Positions 9,705-17,418 of a DNA stretch of 42,976 nucleotides are shown piece by piece. The translations under genes and the position numbers were made by a program. Source of the stretch: M55B167 sp964406095 (lineage in GTDB: Bacteria; Verrucomicrobiota; Kiritimatiellia; RFP12; UBA1067); assembly GCA_964406095.1 (NCBI GenBank), contig CAYOQJ010000001.1, positions 1-42,976 on the forward strand, written 5' to 3'. A model generated the notes under the pieces. It worked only from the letters and a program-made list of their open reading frames with translations, did not search any database and was not told the origin of the DNA. The stretch's first letter is position 1. The number at the start of each line of letters is the position of its first letter.

Positions 9705-10858
9705 TCCTGTGCAGACTCCTGCTGTGAGCTGAACACCTCGCGGATGGCCTCCAGATATGCCATTCCGTTAGTCATATCCGGTTCAAGATAGCTCCCTTCA
9801 GTCCATTCATTCCAGGCATTGATGGTAATAAACGGATTCGGCACACCGCTGCGTTCCACGCGCTCTTTAGCCAGTTCAAGCGCACTCCTGAAATTTTCCG
9901 GCGTATTGTTGGCGATGGTGTACATAAACGGATAACCACGGTTTTCATAGGCATCCGACTGTACCGTTCGCGGCGAAGCATCCCACCCCATCGTCACATT
10001 CGGATAGTAGGGCTGCTCGTATTTATTTTCAGCTTGGGTCCAGTAATTCATATAGGCATCGCGAATATCGTTATAGTCAACGGTTGGAAAATCCTCTGGC
10101 GCGTAGTGATGAATCCAGACATATGAGGTCACGCTGTCGAACCCCAGGGCTTCCACCAGTGTTTTGGCATCCGTCGGCGCGGTTTCGCCCGGAAGAATCG
10201 GATTATTCCAAATCACCGCGTTGAGATGCAGATCTTTAAAGCCAGCGGCCTTGACCTTTTGCCGGAATAAATCAAACTGATGACGCGTATTTTCCACACT
10301 ACCGAAGCCACTGATCAATTTTGTCAGTTCGTAGATGGAAAAATAAGGGCAGCCGTCGATCAGCCAATACGATGGATGCTTGAAATAGCGCTCTATGCAA
10401 TGATCCATGATGTTTTCAAACGTTTCCGCAGTGACCGCTCCCGGATAGAGCAAGGTGGCATTTTCGATGGCGTTGTCACACGCCTTCATAGGGTGGATAT
10501 CGATCCAGTCATGATTGGCCCACATCAGGGCAAACTTCAGCCGATCATTGTTCGGCGCATTGAGGAAGCCCTCATCCAGCCCCCGCTGGAGGAATGGTCC
10601 GTCATTGTACCAGTACCAGTCGAAGATGAATGTGTCCACTCCGTGATCTGCGGCAGCGTCGATCTTCTGCGCCATGACCTGCGGATCGGCCTCGTCGGTT
10701 TCTCCCCAGGCCGGCAGGTTCGGCTGGCGGTGACCAGGAAAGCGCGGCTCCGCTCTTCGAACCAGCTCCCACTCAGTCCAGTCCGGACCGTGTACGGCTT
10801 CATTTCTTGCATCCCGATGATAATTCGGAAAATAATAAACGGCTAATTCTGACTTCAT
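9701..10858 (-). CDS. GH99/WbsX-like glycan-active protein
   Basis: A 385-residue protein of the WbsX-like / GH99-like group (Pfam Glyco_transf_WbsX type), recognised from AVYYFPNYH at the N-terminus, DWTEWELV, and FDWYWYNDGPFLxRGLDEG, ending in NAWNEWTEGSYLEPD. These are TIM-barrel proteins related to GH99 endo-mannosidases, found both in polysaccharide biosynthesis loci and in catabolic loci; the setting here favours a catabolic glycosidase. No signal peptide is visible, so a cytoplasmic location is likely, in contrast with the sulfatases behind it. The start at 10858 is chosen because AAAGGTG lies eight bases upstream; the ATG at 10876 has no ribosome site. It is the promoter-proximal gene of the minus-strand run and faces the AraC regulator. 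Substrate unknown. Confidence 0.8.
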   Translation of the reverse strand: MKSELAVYYFPNYHRDARNEAVHGPDWTEWELVRRAEPRFPGHRQPNLPAWGETDEADPQVMAQKIDAAADHGVDTFIFDWYWYNDGPFLQRGLDEGFLNAPNNDRLKFALMWANHDWIDIHPMKACDNAIENATLLYPGAVTAETFENIMDHCIERYFKHPSYWLIDGCPYFSIYELTKLISGFGSVENTRHQFDLFRQKVKAAGFKDLHLNAVIWNNPILPGETAPTDAKTLVEALGFDSVTSYVWIHHYAPEDFPTVDYNDIRDAYMNYWTQAENKYEQPYYPNVTMGWDASPRTVQSDAYENRGYPFMYTIANNTPENFRSALELAKERVERSGVPNPFITINAWNEWTEGSYLEPDMTNGMAYLEAIREVFSSQQESAQE

Positions 10859-11018
10859 GCTTCTGGCACCTTTCATATGTTCGACACTCAGTTTGTCCTA
10901 AATCGACCTGGAATAATGGTAAATTCCTGACAACATTCATAAATATCCTGCCAATTAGTAGTGGTTTCAATCAGGGTATTTGTATAAAATAGTTTGGTTA
11001 TCAGTCAAGTAACGCCCT
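10859..11018. promoter_or_regulatory. Divergent control region between catabolic run and araC-type gene
   Basis: This 160-base AT-rich stretch separates two divergent genes and should hold both promoters and the regulator's operators. On the minus strand TTGAAA (10971-10966) and GATATT (10948-10943) are spaced by 17 bases, a plausible sigma-70 promoter for the catabolic run. On the plus strand TATAAA (10983-10988) could be the -10 of the regulator, with no good -35, as is common at activator-dependent promoters. I see no clear pair of long direct repeats that could be named the AraC-type operator. Confidence 0.4.
10943..10971 (-). promoter_or_regulatory. Candidate sigma-70 promoter of the sulfatase run
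   Basis: TTGAAA, a 17-base spacer, then GATATT (4 of 6 against TATAAT), about 85 bases upstream of the first start codon. Seen by pattern only; an AraC-type activator could compensate for the weak -10. Confidence 0.35.
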
Positions 11019-11894
11019 ATGAGATACGAAACATTCAAAATTGAAGCCGGTACACTTCATAAGAGCTACCTGAATGATTTCCTCATTCAGGTCTGCGACG
11101 TGCCCGAGCATCCGGACTACCCGGAACACAGCCACGACTTCACCGAACTGGTGATGGTCTATGAAGGCAGCGGAACCAATTGCATAGACGGCTTTGAATA
11201 TCCGATAAGCGCGGGCGATGTCTTTGTTATTCACGAGGGAGTGAAACACTCCTATAAGAACAGCTGCCATCTGCACCTATGCAACGTGCTATTTGACAGC
11301 TCTCTTCTCAATATTCGCGGCATCGACATGAGCCACCTGCCCGGTTTTCACGCCCTGTTCCTGCTGGAACCCAGGCTGCGCAAAAGCAATTTCAACAGCC
11401 GCCTGCACCTGCGTAGCAAGGAGCTGTTAAATGCCCAGGAGACCATAGCAAAACTGGAAAAGGAAGTAGACGAAAAAACACCGGGTTTCAGGCTCATATC
11501 TCAAAGTCTGCTTCTGCTGCTAATCGGCGAACTATCACGGTGGTACGACCAGACATCGAACAGAAAATCAGCCAAGCTGATACAGATCGCTCAGTCAATC
11601 GCCCACATGGAGCAGTTCTACTGCGACCCGATCAGCATTGCCGAACTTGCCGGCATGGCCAACATGTCCGAGCGGGCATTCTACCGCGTCTTCCATGAAG
11701 CCACCGGTGACACCCCCAATCAATACCTGATCAACCTACGCCTTGCAAAGGTCGCCGAACTCCTCCGCCACTCCGACATGTCCGTCACCGACATCGCTTA
11801 CGAGTGCGGCTTCCAGGACAGCAGCTATATGACCAAAAAATTCAGGAAGCTCATGGGCAGCACCCCCCGGAAATTCCGCAGCAGCAACCGGTAA
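11019..11894 (+). CDS. AraC-family transcriptional regulator
   Basis: A 291-residue regulator. The N-terminal half is a cupin-like sensory domain (HSHDFTELVMVYEG and GDVFVIHEGVKHSY are typical of RhaS/RhaR-like members). The C-terminal hundred residues are the double helix-turn-helix DNA-binding domain: ISIAELAGMANMSERAFYRVF is the first HTH, and VTDIAYECGFQDSSYMTKKF the second, followed by the usual GxTPRKFR end. It is transcribed away from the sulfatase/glycosidase run, which it probably activates on binding a sugar from the degraded glycan. No Shine-Dalgarno sequence is obvious upstream of the ATG. Ligand and operator are inferred, not seen. Confidence 0.93.
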   Translation: MRYETFKIEAGTLHKSYLNDFLIQVCDVPEHPDYPEHSHDFTELVMVYEGSGTNCIDGFEYPISAGDVFVIHEGVKHSYKNSCHLHLCNVLFDSSLLNIRGIDMSHLPGFHALFLLEPRLRKSNFNSRLHLRSKELLNAQETIAKLEKEVDEKTPGFRLISQSLLLLLIGELSRWYDQTSNRKSAKLIQIAQSIAHMEQFYCDPISIAELAGMANMSERAFYRVFHEATGDTPNQYLINLRLAKVAELLRHSDMSVTDIAYECGFQDSSYMTKKFRKLMGSTPRKFRSSNR

Positions 11895-11914
11895 TAATAT
11901 ATACAATCAGCGCC

Positions 11915-11943
11915 AGCATGAATGGAAACATACCATGCTTTTT
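11915..11943 (+). terminator. Possible Rho-independent terminator of the AraC-type gene
   Basis: AGCATG (11915-11920) pairs perfectly with CATGCT (11934-11939) around a 13-base loop and runs into five T. The stem is only six pairs, so this is a weak candidate, but it lies 20 bases after the stop codon between convergent genes. Confidence 0.4.
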
Positions 11944-12000
11944 CAGTGCTGTAAAACACAATTTGCTTCGCGTTTCTGGGCATAATCATTTAGATCAAAA

Positions 12001-13443
12001 TTACTTACTTTGCAACTTTGATTTAAGAACAAGGTAAACACATGCCAGAAAAAACATTAACGCAACAACCTGTATTACGCGCAGTGTTATATGATCGACT
12101 ACTTCCCGGGACTGCCTGGCAATGCCGGAGCTGGAAGCATCCTCTTCCGACAAAGCCTGCAGATCCTTTAACAGACTGCGTATCTCCGCAGCCCCCCGTT
12201 CAACGGACTGAACCGCCTTATCGTAATCACGGATATCAAACCTATCTTTGTTTTCCGTTAAATCTGTGTCACTATCCGGTTCAACCAGAGGACGGATTTC
12301 TGCAAGCATCTGCCTCACTTCAGCGGCAGCTGATGTTACCGAATCTGCCGCAACTTTATATTCAGCAATATCAAACCGCTCCCTCCTGCCTCCCTGAACA
12401 CTCCCGTCTGAGCCTTCTTCGGCGGTCAACTGATCAATCTCTCGAATCAGCTCTTTACCGGATTCAATGGTCTGTTCCACAGCATCAACCAAGGCCTGCC
12501 CCTCCGGCAGCATCTCGTTTGTCAACTTCAGGGATTTCTGAATCTCAACCGCGGTAAGTTGTGTTGAGCTGGCCGTCGCACGGAAATTAGTGCTGACGCT
12601 GTTGATGGCATTTACCATCTCAAGGATCTCGGAACGCTTATTGATCAGATCATCAAGAGCTATCTGAAACTCTCTGCGGATGCGCCCGGGCAGTTCCTCA
12701 GCAACTCTCACGGCATCCTCTGTATTCTCGCGGATACCGGTCAGTGCCTTACCGCTATCGGACACACCCTGGAGAGCGCGTCCCGGCATCAAAGGCAGAT
12801 CGAGCAGGGATTCAACGCCGGATTTCCCCATGGACCAGGCGGAGAACAGCGGAGATGACCAACTTCGGCTGTTCGGCTCGAGAACCTCGCTTTTGGGAAT
12901 AGGCTGATCTTTACGATAGTTGTCGAGTTGGCGTGATATCTCAGCTATTGCATCCTCACTTAGGTACCTTGAAGCAACATGGGCAAGCCTGTCCGCCCGG
13001 AGCTTGAGCATATTCAAAGCCACATCCCGTGTGGACGGAGGCAGTTCACCAAGGGACTCCCGCTGATCCATACAGGTTATCAGCGATTTTCCAACAGCCC
13101 AGGCATCAACCAGTGCCACCACCGGATTCTGCTGTGCAAGCGCTTGATGAAACCGCTCCTGTTGGGTTTGTTGCCACAAATCAAACTTTTTAAGGTCAGC
13201 AGAAGCAACACCTCGATTCTTCAGGATCCGCTGCGCATTGTTCATTGTAGTCTCGACATAATCCTCGAACTCGGACAACTCCGAACGCAGCAAAATGCGA
13301 CTTTCTTCAGGCGTATAATCTGTTTCGATTTTCTGCTGTGCCAAAAGAGTGCCATAAGGTATTAAGAACAGATAAAGTGAGAAAACACATAATCTGAAGA
13401 ACCGTACAACGAAAGAGAAATCATGCTGAATCATTAAGTTCAT
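12001..13443 (-). CDS. Unknown membrane-anchored coiled-coil protein
   Basis: I do not recognise this 480-residue protein. An N-terminal hydrophobic segment (RLCVFSLYLFLIPYGTLLAQ) looks like a signal peptide or anchor. The middle is almost wholly helical, with long amphipathic stretches (for example INKRSEILEMVNAINSV and ESGKELIREIDQL) suggesting coiled coil. Two similar acidic segments, RFDIAEYKVAADSV and RFDIRDYDKAVQSV, about 55 residues apart, look like an internal repeat. A C-terminal transmembrane helix (VIQVVALMFFLACVYLVL) ends in KSKLQSK. The layout, a periplasmic helical body tethered at one or both ends, recalls chemoreceptor- or tether-like proteins, but no named domain is visible. 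The frame opens at a GTG at 13458; ATGs are at 13443 and 13434 and none has a ribosome site. A TATAAT at 13450-13445 favours 13434 if transcription begins there. Confidence 0.7.
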   Translation of the reverse strand: MNLMIQHDFSFVVRFFRLCVFSLYLFLIPYGTLLAQQKIETDYTPEESRILLRSELSEFEDYVETTMNNAQRILKNRGVASADLKKFDLWQQTQQERFHQALAQQNPVVALVDAWAVGKSLITCMDQRESLGELPPSTRDVALNMLKLRADRLAHVASRYLSEDAIAEISRQLDNYRKDQPIPKSEVLEPNSRSWSSPLFSAWSMGKSGVESLLDLPLMPGRALQGVSDSGKALTGIRENTEDAVRVAEELPGRIRREFQIALDDLINKRSEILEMVNAINSVSTNFRATASSTQLTAVEIQKSLKLTNEMLPEGQALVDAVEQTIESGKELIREIDQLTAEEGSDGSVQGGRRERFDIAEYKVAADSVTSAAAEVRQMLAEIRPLVEPDSDTDLTENKDRFDIRDYDKAVQSVERGAAEIRSLLKDLQALSEEDASSSGIARQSREVVDHITLRVIQVVALMFFLACVYLVLKSKLQSK

Positions 13444-13740
13444 AATTATAATGTACACAAGGGGTCAAACCTAATAATAGAATATAGCGTTTGACGGGTG
13501 TTTTTCAGGCCCTATATGTTTTGTCTCATGTCAAATCATTGCGCTTACTCCGCATAATCGGACCACTGTCTTAAGTGGAAACTGCGTCTTAATGCGTAAC
13601 ATACCAACTGCAATCGTGGCACTTTAAACACATTTATAGCATAATAGTAACATTACTGCATAATAGATACATAATTCTGTATTTGCAGGAGTGGGTTACG
13701 CAAGTTCAACAGTCAGTTATTATCCGGCTTTGACTCCATT
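13444..13740. other. Non-coding gap with small repeats
   Basis: About 300 AT-rich bases between two minus-strand genes, with no supported ORF. It contains GCATAATAG twice (13639-13647 and 13658-13666, 19 bases apart) flanking a small palindrome GTAACATTAC, and TATAAT on the minus strand right next to the downstream gene. TTTGACTCC also occurs twice around the upstream stop codon (13729-13737 and 13747-13755). No clear terminator was found. Confidence 0.5.
13639..13666. repeat. 9-bp direct repeat flanking a palindrome
   Basis: Two copies of GCATAATAG 19 bases apart enclose GTAACATTAC, itself nearly self-complementary. The arrangement could be a regulator site for the downstream coiled-coil gene, but in such AT-rich sequence chance is a fair explanation. 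Confidence 0.3.
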
Positions 13741-16146
13741 TCATGGTTTGACTCCTGACAAGTTGTCCGTAATTTTAAATCGGTTGATTTCTGATGAAAC
13801 AACCATCCCGTTCTTCAAACGAACGGCGGCCCATAGTGGATATTCTCCCCTGCTCAATCGCGAAAGTGGTGCTCCTATTTCGACAGCCGCCTGCAAACTG
13901 GAGGTATTGGCTCTGCCCAACAATTTGCGACCGCAGTATAAGGAAAGTTCGACTGGAATTTCGGTGCTTTGAACTGAAGCACTTGCGCTGACAAACGCCG
14001 GACCTTGAAACACGCTATTGTCGGCGGGATCATCCACATTGACCAAAGGAATTTTTATTTTTCCGTAGTCCAGTTGAAATCTGTAGCGTTTCTCGTAACC
14101 ATCGAACCGTCGGTCACGGGAAGATGCCCTGACGGTGAGATCACAGATACCGGATTCTATTGCCTGTGCATCAGGGAAAAGGCAGATCGGATGGGGCTGA
14201 TAATATTCAGGGGAAAAGCAAAGGGAGGAAGTTTCAACATCGTTTTGCACGATATCAACATAAACGAGATCCATGGGGCGAATATCGGGCAACAGATTCA
14301 CATAGGATTTATCACTGAGAGAGACACGATTGGTATTGAAGCTGAACGTTGCGCTGCCTGTCTGGAACTGATTGATTAAAAATGTATGTTTACGTGAAAT
14401 ACCGTCGATATCGGAATCGGAGGAAACAGCACTAAGAAGCAGATCGCAGAAGATATTGGTATCTGAACTGACAGAAGCGCATCTAAGCACCTGTTCGATA
14501 TCAAAATTTGAAGGGTCAAAAGCAAACTCCTGCTGTGAAAGCCGCACTTTATCTCGGACAGTCGCGGCGCACATAATCTTGACCGGGGCTTGTGGGGGTT
14601 CCAGTAGTCGTATTCTGACGAAAGCGGGATTTGACCGATCAATCAAAGACCCGCTGCCGACTGAAACCAGGGCATTGCCACATACTTTTAATGTTGAGAG
14701 CTGCCGCATACATTGCCATCCGGTGCGTGAAACAATGCGGTGAAAACCGCCGGGCTGTTCTTCGCCGTAGTAGAGCGGAATGTTGATCTTCGGAGGCTCG
14801 ATATAGTTGCCGGTTAAAGCGGTATAAATCATCCCGGCCAGCATATAGTTCAACTGGTTATTACCGGCTTTATCCTCTCTGGATTTCACGTAGTCGGGAT
14901 TCATGGACCACAGTCGGGCCCAGGCAATCTGATACGGGATAAAAACCATCTCATGTTTTTTAGCGAAATCAATTCCTTGCATCAAAAGATTCTCGAGATT
15001 CTGTAGCGTTTTTTCATTGGTATCGTCATTGGCCGGATTCCGGTTATAGACAACCTTCAGGGGTTGCGGCAACTCCGGTGGCACAAATTCAATTGAAGTA
15101 TACCGCTGCTCTTCTGTTAATGGTTCCATCTCCTGTATGGAACCGCAGACCAAATCCAACGGGCAGGCATGGCGATCAAAACCGTACTCATACCAATCGG
15201 CAGAAGAGTATTGCTCGGCCGCCTTGCCGTCGCTAACGGAGAAAAATCCAAGTGCGTGTTGCAGAGCTTCATTGGATCTTGAACCGGCATGGTAGAACAG
15301 GTAACGCAACCGGGCACGATCATCGGTACGGACAATCCCTTTAAAAGGGCGGGAGTAGTGTTTGAGAAGCAGTGCTTTATCGACCGCATCCTCGGCGGCC
15401 AAGGCCAAGGCAGCAGCCGTCTTTTTTACCACCCAATCGGTGACAACTGCAGCTTTAGGTACTGATCTGCTAGTGATATGACACCAAATTGATGCCGCGG
15501 AAAGGAAGCAGTTAGCTCGTTTCCGCAGCAGTGAATGTTTTGGCAGAACGTGATATCTGACCGCATTGCGCCAGGCCCAGACTGCCGGAATCACTTTGAG
15601 TCCGCACCCATCGGCGACGCGGTAGGTTATTTCAGTCAACTTATCCTCTCCATTGTCATACTCATTGGAAGAGGGTGGCAGATCAAGCATCAGCATCATC
15701 ATCTGGGTCTTTTGCTGACTGAGATGGTTACTGATAAGTCGGACGCCTTCGAAAAAAATCTCCGGATATTCTGTGACAACTCTCTTATTTTCGGCAATGA
15801 AGATATAGTCATAAGCTGTCGAACTCAGCGTAGTGCGTTGGTCGGCTGAATCTGGGTGATACCACCAGCCCATGAGAGTTCTTGTTCCGGTGATTTCCTC
15901 AAAGCTCACGCGCACCGGCATATCGGGCTTAGAGCCATTGATCATCTGTTTGAGGTCCTGGCAGATGAGTTTAAAATCCTCATGCTGTTCTTCGCTGGGG
16001 GCGGCAAGCACCAGGCAACGGATTACTCCGTCGTTATTGTAATCAAAGGGTGGTGTTTCCTTTTCGAACAGACCAAAAAAATTGAACTGTGCTGACAGTT
16101 CTCCGGCGTAAAGCATCGCGACAAGTATATACAGAGCCAATTTCAC
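13741..16146 (-). CDS. Secreted protein with SGNH-like region(s) and C-terminal Ig-like domain
   Basis: An 801-residue secreted protein (signal peptide about 1-19, ending LSA). Residues about 35-260 resemble the SGNH-hydrolase-like pattern common in PVC bacteria: YDYIFIAENKRVV, a long stretch with FFEGVRLI and MLMLDLPP, then VADGCGLKVIPAVWAWRNA. The expected D-x-x-H end is not recognisable, so catalysis is doubtful. A second segment (FAKKHEMVFIPYQIAWARLW, then NYMLAGMIYTALTG) repeats the same pattern near the middle. Residues about 700-790 read as a bacterial Ig-like domain (DDPADNSVF ... ELSLYCGRKLLG ... GEYPLWAAVRLKNG). The start is GTG at 16146, supported by GGGGA nine bases upstream, within the end region of holA (stop 16153). 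Function unknown; the domain reading is by eye and tentative. Confidence 0.65.
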   Translation of the reverse strand: MKLALYILVAMLYAGELSAQFNFFGLFEKETPPFDYNNDGVIRCLVLAAPSEEQHEDFKLICQDLKQMINGSKPDMPVRVSFEEITGTRTLMGWWYHPDSADQRTTLSSTAYDYIFIAENKRVVTEYPEIFFEGVRLISNHLSQQKTQMMMLMLDLPPSSNEYDNGEDKLTEITYRVADGCGLKVIPAVWAWRNAVRYHVLPKHSLLRKRANCFLSAASIWCHITSRSVPKAAVVTDWVVKKTAAALALAAEDAVDKALLLKHYSRPFKGIVRTDDRARLRYLFYHAGSRSNEALQHALGFFSVSDGKAAEQYSSADWYEYGFDRHACPLDLVCGSIQEMEPLTEEQRYTSIEFVPPELPQPLKVVYNRNPANDDTNEKTLQNLENLLMQGIDFAKKHEMVFIPYQIAWARLWSMNPDYVKSREDKAGNNQLNYMLAGMIYTALTGNYIEPPKINIPLYYGEEQPGGFHRIVSRTGWQCMRQLSTLKVCGNALVSVGSGSLIDRSNPAFVRIRLLEPPQAPVKIMCAATVRDKVRLSQQEFAFDPSNFDIEQVLRCASVSSDTNIFCDLLLSAVSSDSDIDGISRKHTFLINQFQTGSATFSFNTNRVSLSDKSYVNLLPDIRPMDLVYVDIVQNDVETSSLCFSPEYYQPHPICLFPDAQAIESGICDLTVRASSRDRRFDGYEKRYRFQLDYGKIKIPLVNVDDPADNSVFQGPAFVSASASVQSTEIPVELSLYCGRKLLGRANTSSLQAAVEIGAPLSRLSRGEYPLWAAVRLKNGMVVSSEINRFKITDNLSGVKP

Positions 16147-16152
16147 TGATGA

Positions 16153-17262
16153 TCATCCCCGGTGACCAGCGGAAGCATGCTTTTTTTTACGCTGAATGAT
16201 ACGCAGCAGGGCAATCTGCAGTAAAAAAAGTTCAGGTTGTCCGGTTGAAACCAGTTTTTCGCGCAGCTCAATAATTCTGAAACGCGCAGTTCTCAGTTCC
16301 TGAAGTGAGAAGTTCAAAGCATGTCCTAGGTTCTTTTTCAAAAGCCAGGTGGGTGTACTCAAATAATTACCAGGCAGGTTTTTAAGCATCAAACTCACCT
16401 CAACCGGTAATTTTTCCTGCCAGAATCCGTTTTTAATCCATTTACGATCGTAAGCTTCACGCAGGACCAGCATGCTGCGGATAGTTCGTTCGATCATGAC
16501 GCAGAGCATAATCGCTATACTCCCCTGACCGCTCATACGCTCAATGCTCTCAATCAGTTTAACCGGATCACGACTGCCAAAGGCATCCAGCACATCCCAT
16601 GCTTCCGCCTCTTTTCCGACAGTGACGATTTCACGTACATCGGCGATGTTGATTTCATCTTTTTCGCAGGTATAGAGAGATAATTTTTCCAGCTCGCTCA
16701 CAATCGTACGAGTATCGGTTCCCGCACGTTGGATGAATTCTTCACGAGCGGCGGCATTCATGCGCAGGGTGCGTTGTTCGACAAAAAGCTCCAGCGAACG
16801 TCTGGCGACTCCTTCGAGGTCTCTGCTTTTTAAATCGCTACCGAAATCTTCTATTTTCGCAATTGAGGTACAATTTTTAAAAAAGGTTGCGTTTTTTCTT
16901 AATTTTGGAGCAGTTATAATTAAAATCTGTGTAGACTGCACTCCTTGAACCAGAAAACTTTCCAGTTTATCGACTGCCTCTTTGGTTTCGGCATACTCCG
17001 CCACCTTGCCGCCGCCCGGCAGAAACAGGGCATTTTTTAACCAGGTAACCTTGGTTCCACCCGCAAAAGATGGTGTCTGAAGCGAGCTGATCACGTTATC
17101 AACACATGCCTTTGCAGTTTCGCCACTATTAACAGAACCGTAGATTATTTCCAGTCCGAACTCGCGTTCATTGCGCGGCAAGTGGCTTTCAATGCATTTT
17201 TTGGCAGCTTCTGTGACCAGATAATCATCATCGCCAAGAAAAATGTACAGATTTTCATTCAT
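16153..17262 (-). CDS. holA: DNA polymerase III subunit delta
   Basis: Delta subunit of the clamp loader, which opens the beta sliding clamp during replication. The 369 residues fit the family length. The N-terminus LYIFLGDDDYLVTEAAKKC matches the usual start of HolA; TQILIITAPKLRK matches the end of domain I; the helical segment REEFIQRAGTDTRTIVSELEKLSLY is the well-conserved HolA signature, followed by the IADVREIVTVGKEAEAWDVLDAF segment and the collar domain (about 215-350). There is no ribosome site before the ATG, while TATAAT lies only eight bases upstream, suggesting a leaderless or nearly leaderless message. The secreted protein gene follows with a GTG start 6 bases after the stop. 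Confidence 0.9.
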   Translation of the reverse strand: MNENLYIFLGDDDYLVTEAAKKCIESHLPRNEREFGLEIIYGSVNSGETAKACVDNVISSLQTPSFAGGTKVTWLKNALFLPGGGKVAEYAETKEAVDKLESFLVQGVQSTQILIITAPKLRKNATFFKNCTSIAKIEDFGSDLKSRDLEGVARRSLELFVEQRTLRMNAAAREEFIQRAGTDTRTIVSELEKLSLYTCEKDEINIADVREIVTVGKEAEAWDVLDAFGSRDPVKLIESIERMSGQGSIAIMLCVMIERTIRSMLVLREAYDRKWIKNGFWQEKLPVEVSLMLKNLPGNYLSTPTWLLKKNLGHALNFSLQELRTARFRIIELREKLVSTGQPELFLLQIALLRIIQRKKKHASAGHRG

Positions 17263-17270
17263 CGGCTCGC

Positions 17271-17276
17271 ATTATA
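17271..17276 (-). promoter_or_regulatory. Consensus -10 box adjacent to holA start
   Basis: TATAAT on the minus strand ends eight bases before the holA ATG (17262). No convincing -35 hexamer lies at 16-18 bases. Transcription would begin at about the start codon, and no Shine-Dalgarno sequence intervenes. Confidence 0.45.
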
Positions 17277-17418
17277 TATAAGTATCATTGCAAATGCGAG
17301 TGACAATTACAAATTACAGTTGTTCGGGGAGTGTTGGGTATTGATGGGTGGATTTTTCTTCACTTGTATTCTCTGCCACATGGCATGAACCAGGTGTTGT
17401 TCGGAAATAAGGCAACGT

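Noticed and set aside
13729..13755. Repeated TTTGACTCC around the stop codon of the 801-residue protein
   Set aside because: Nine bases repeated once near a gene end; no palindrome, no mobile-element features, so chance is likely.
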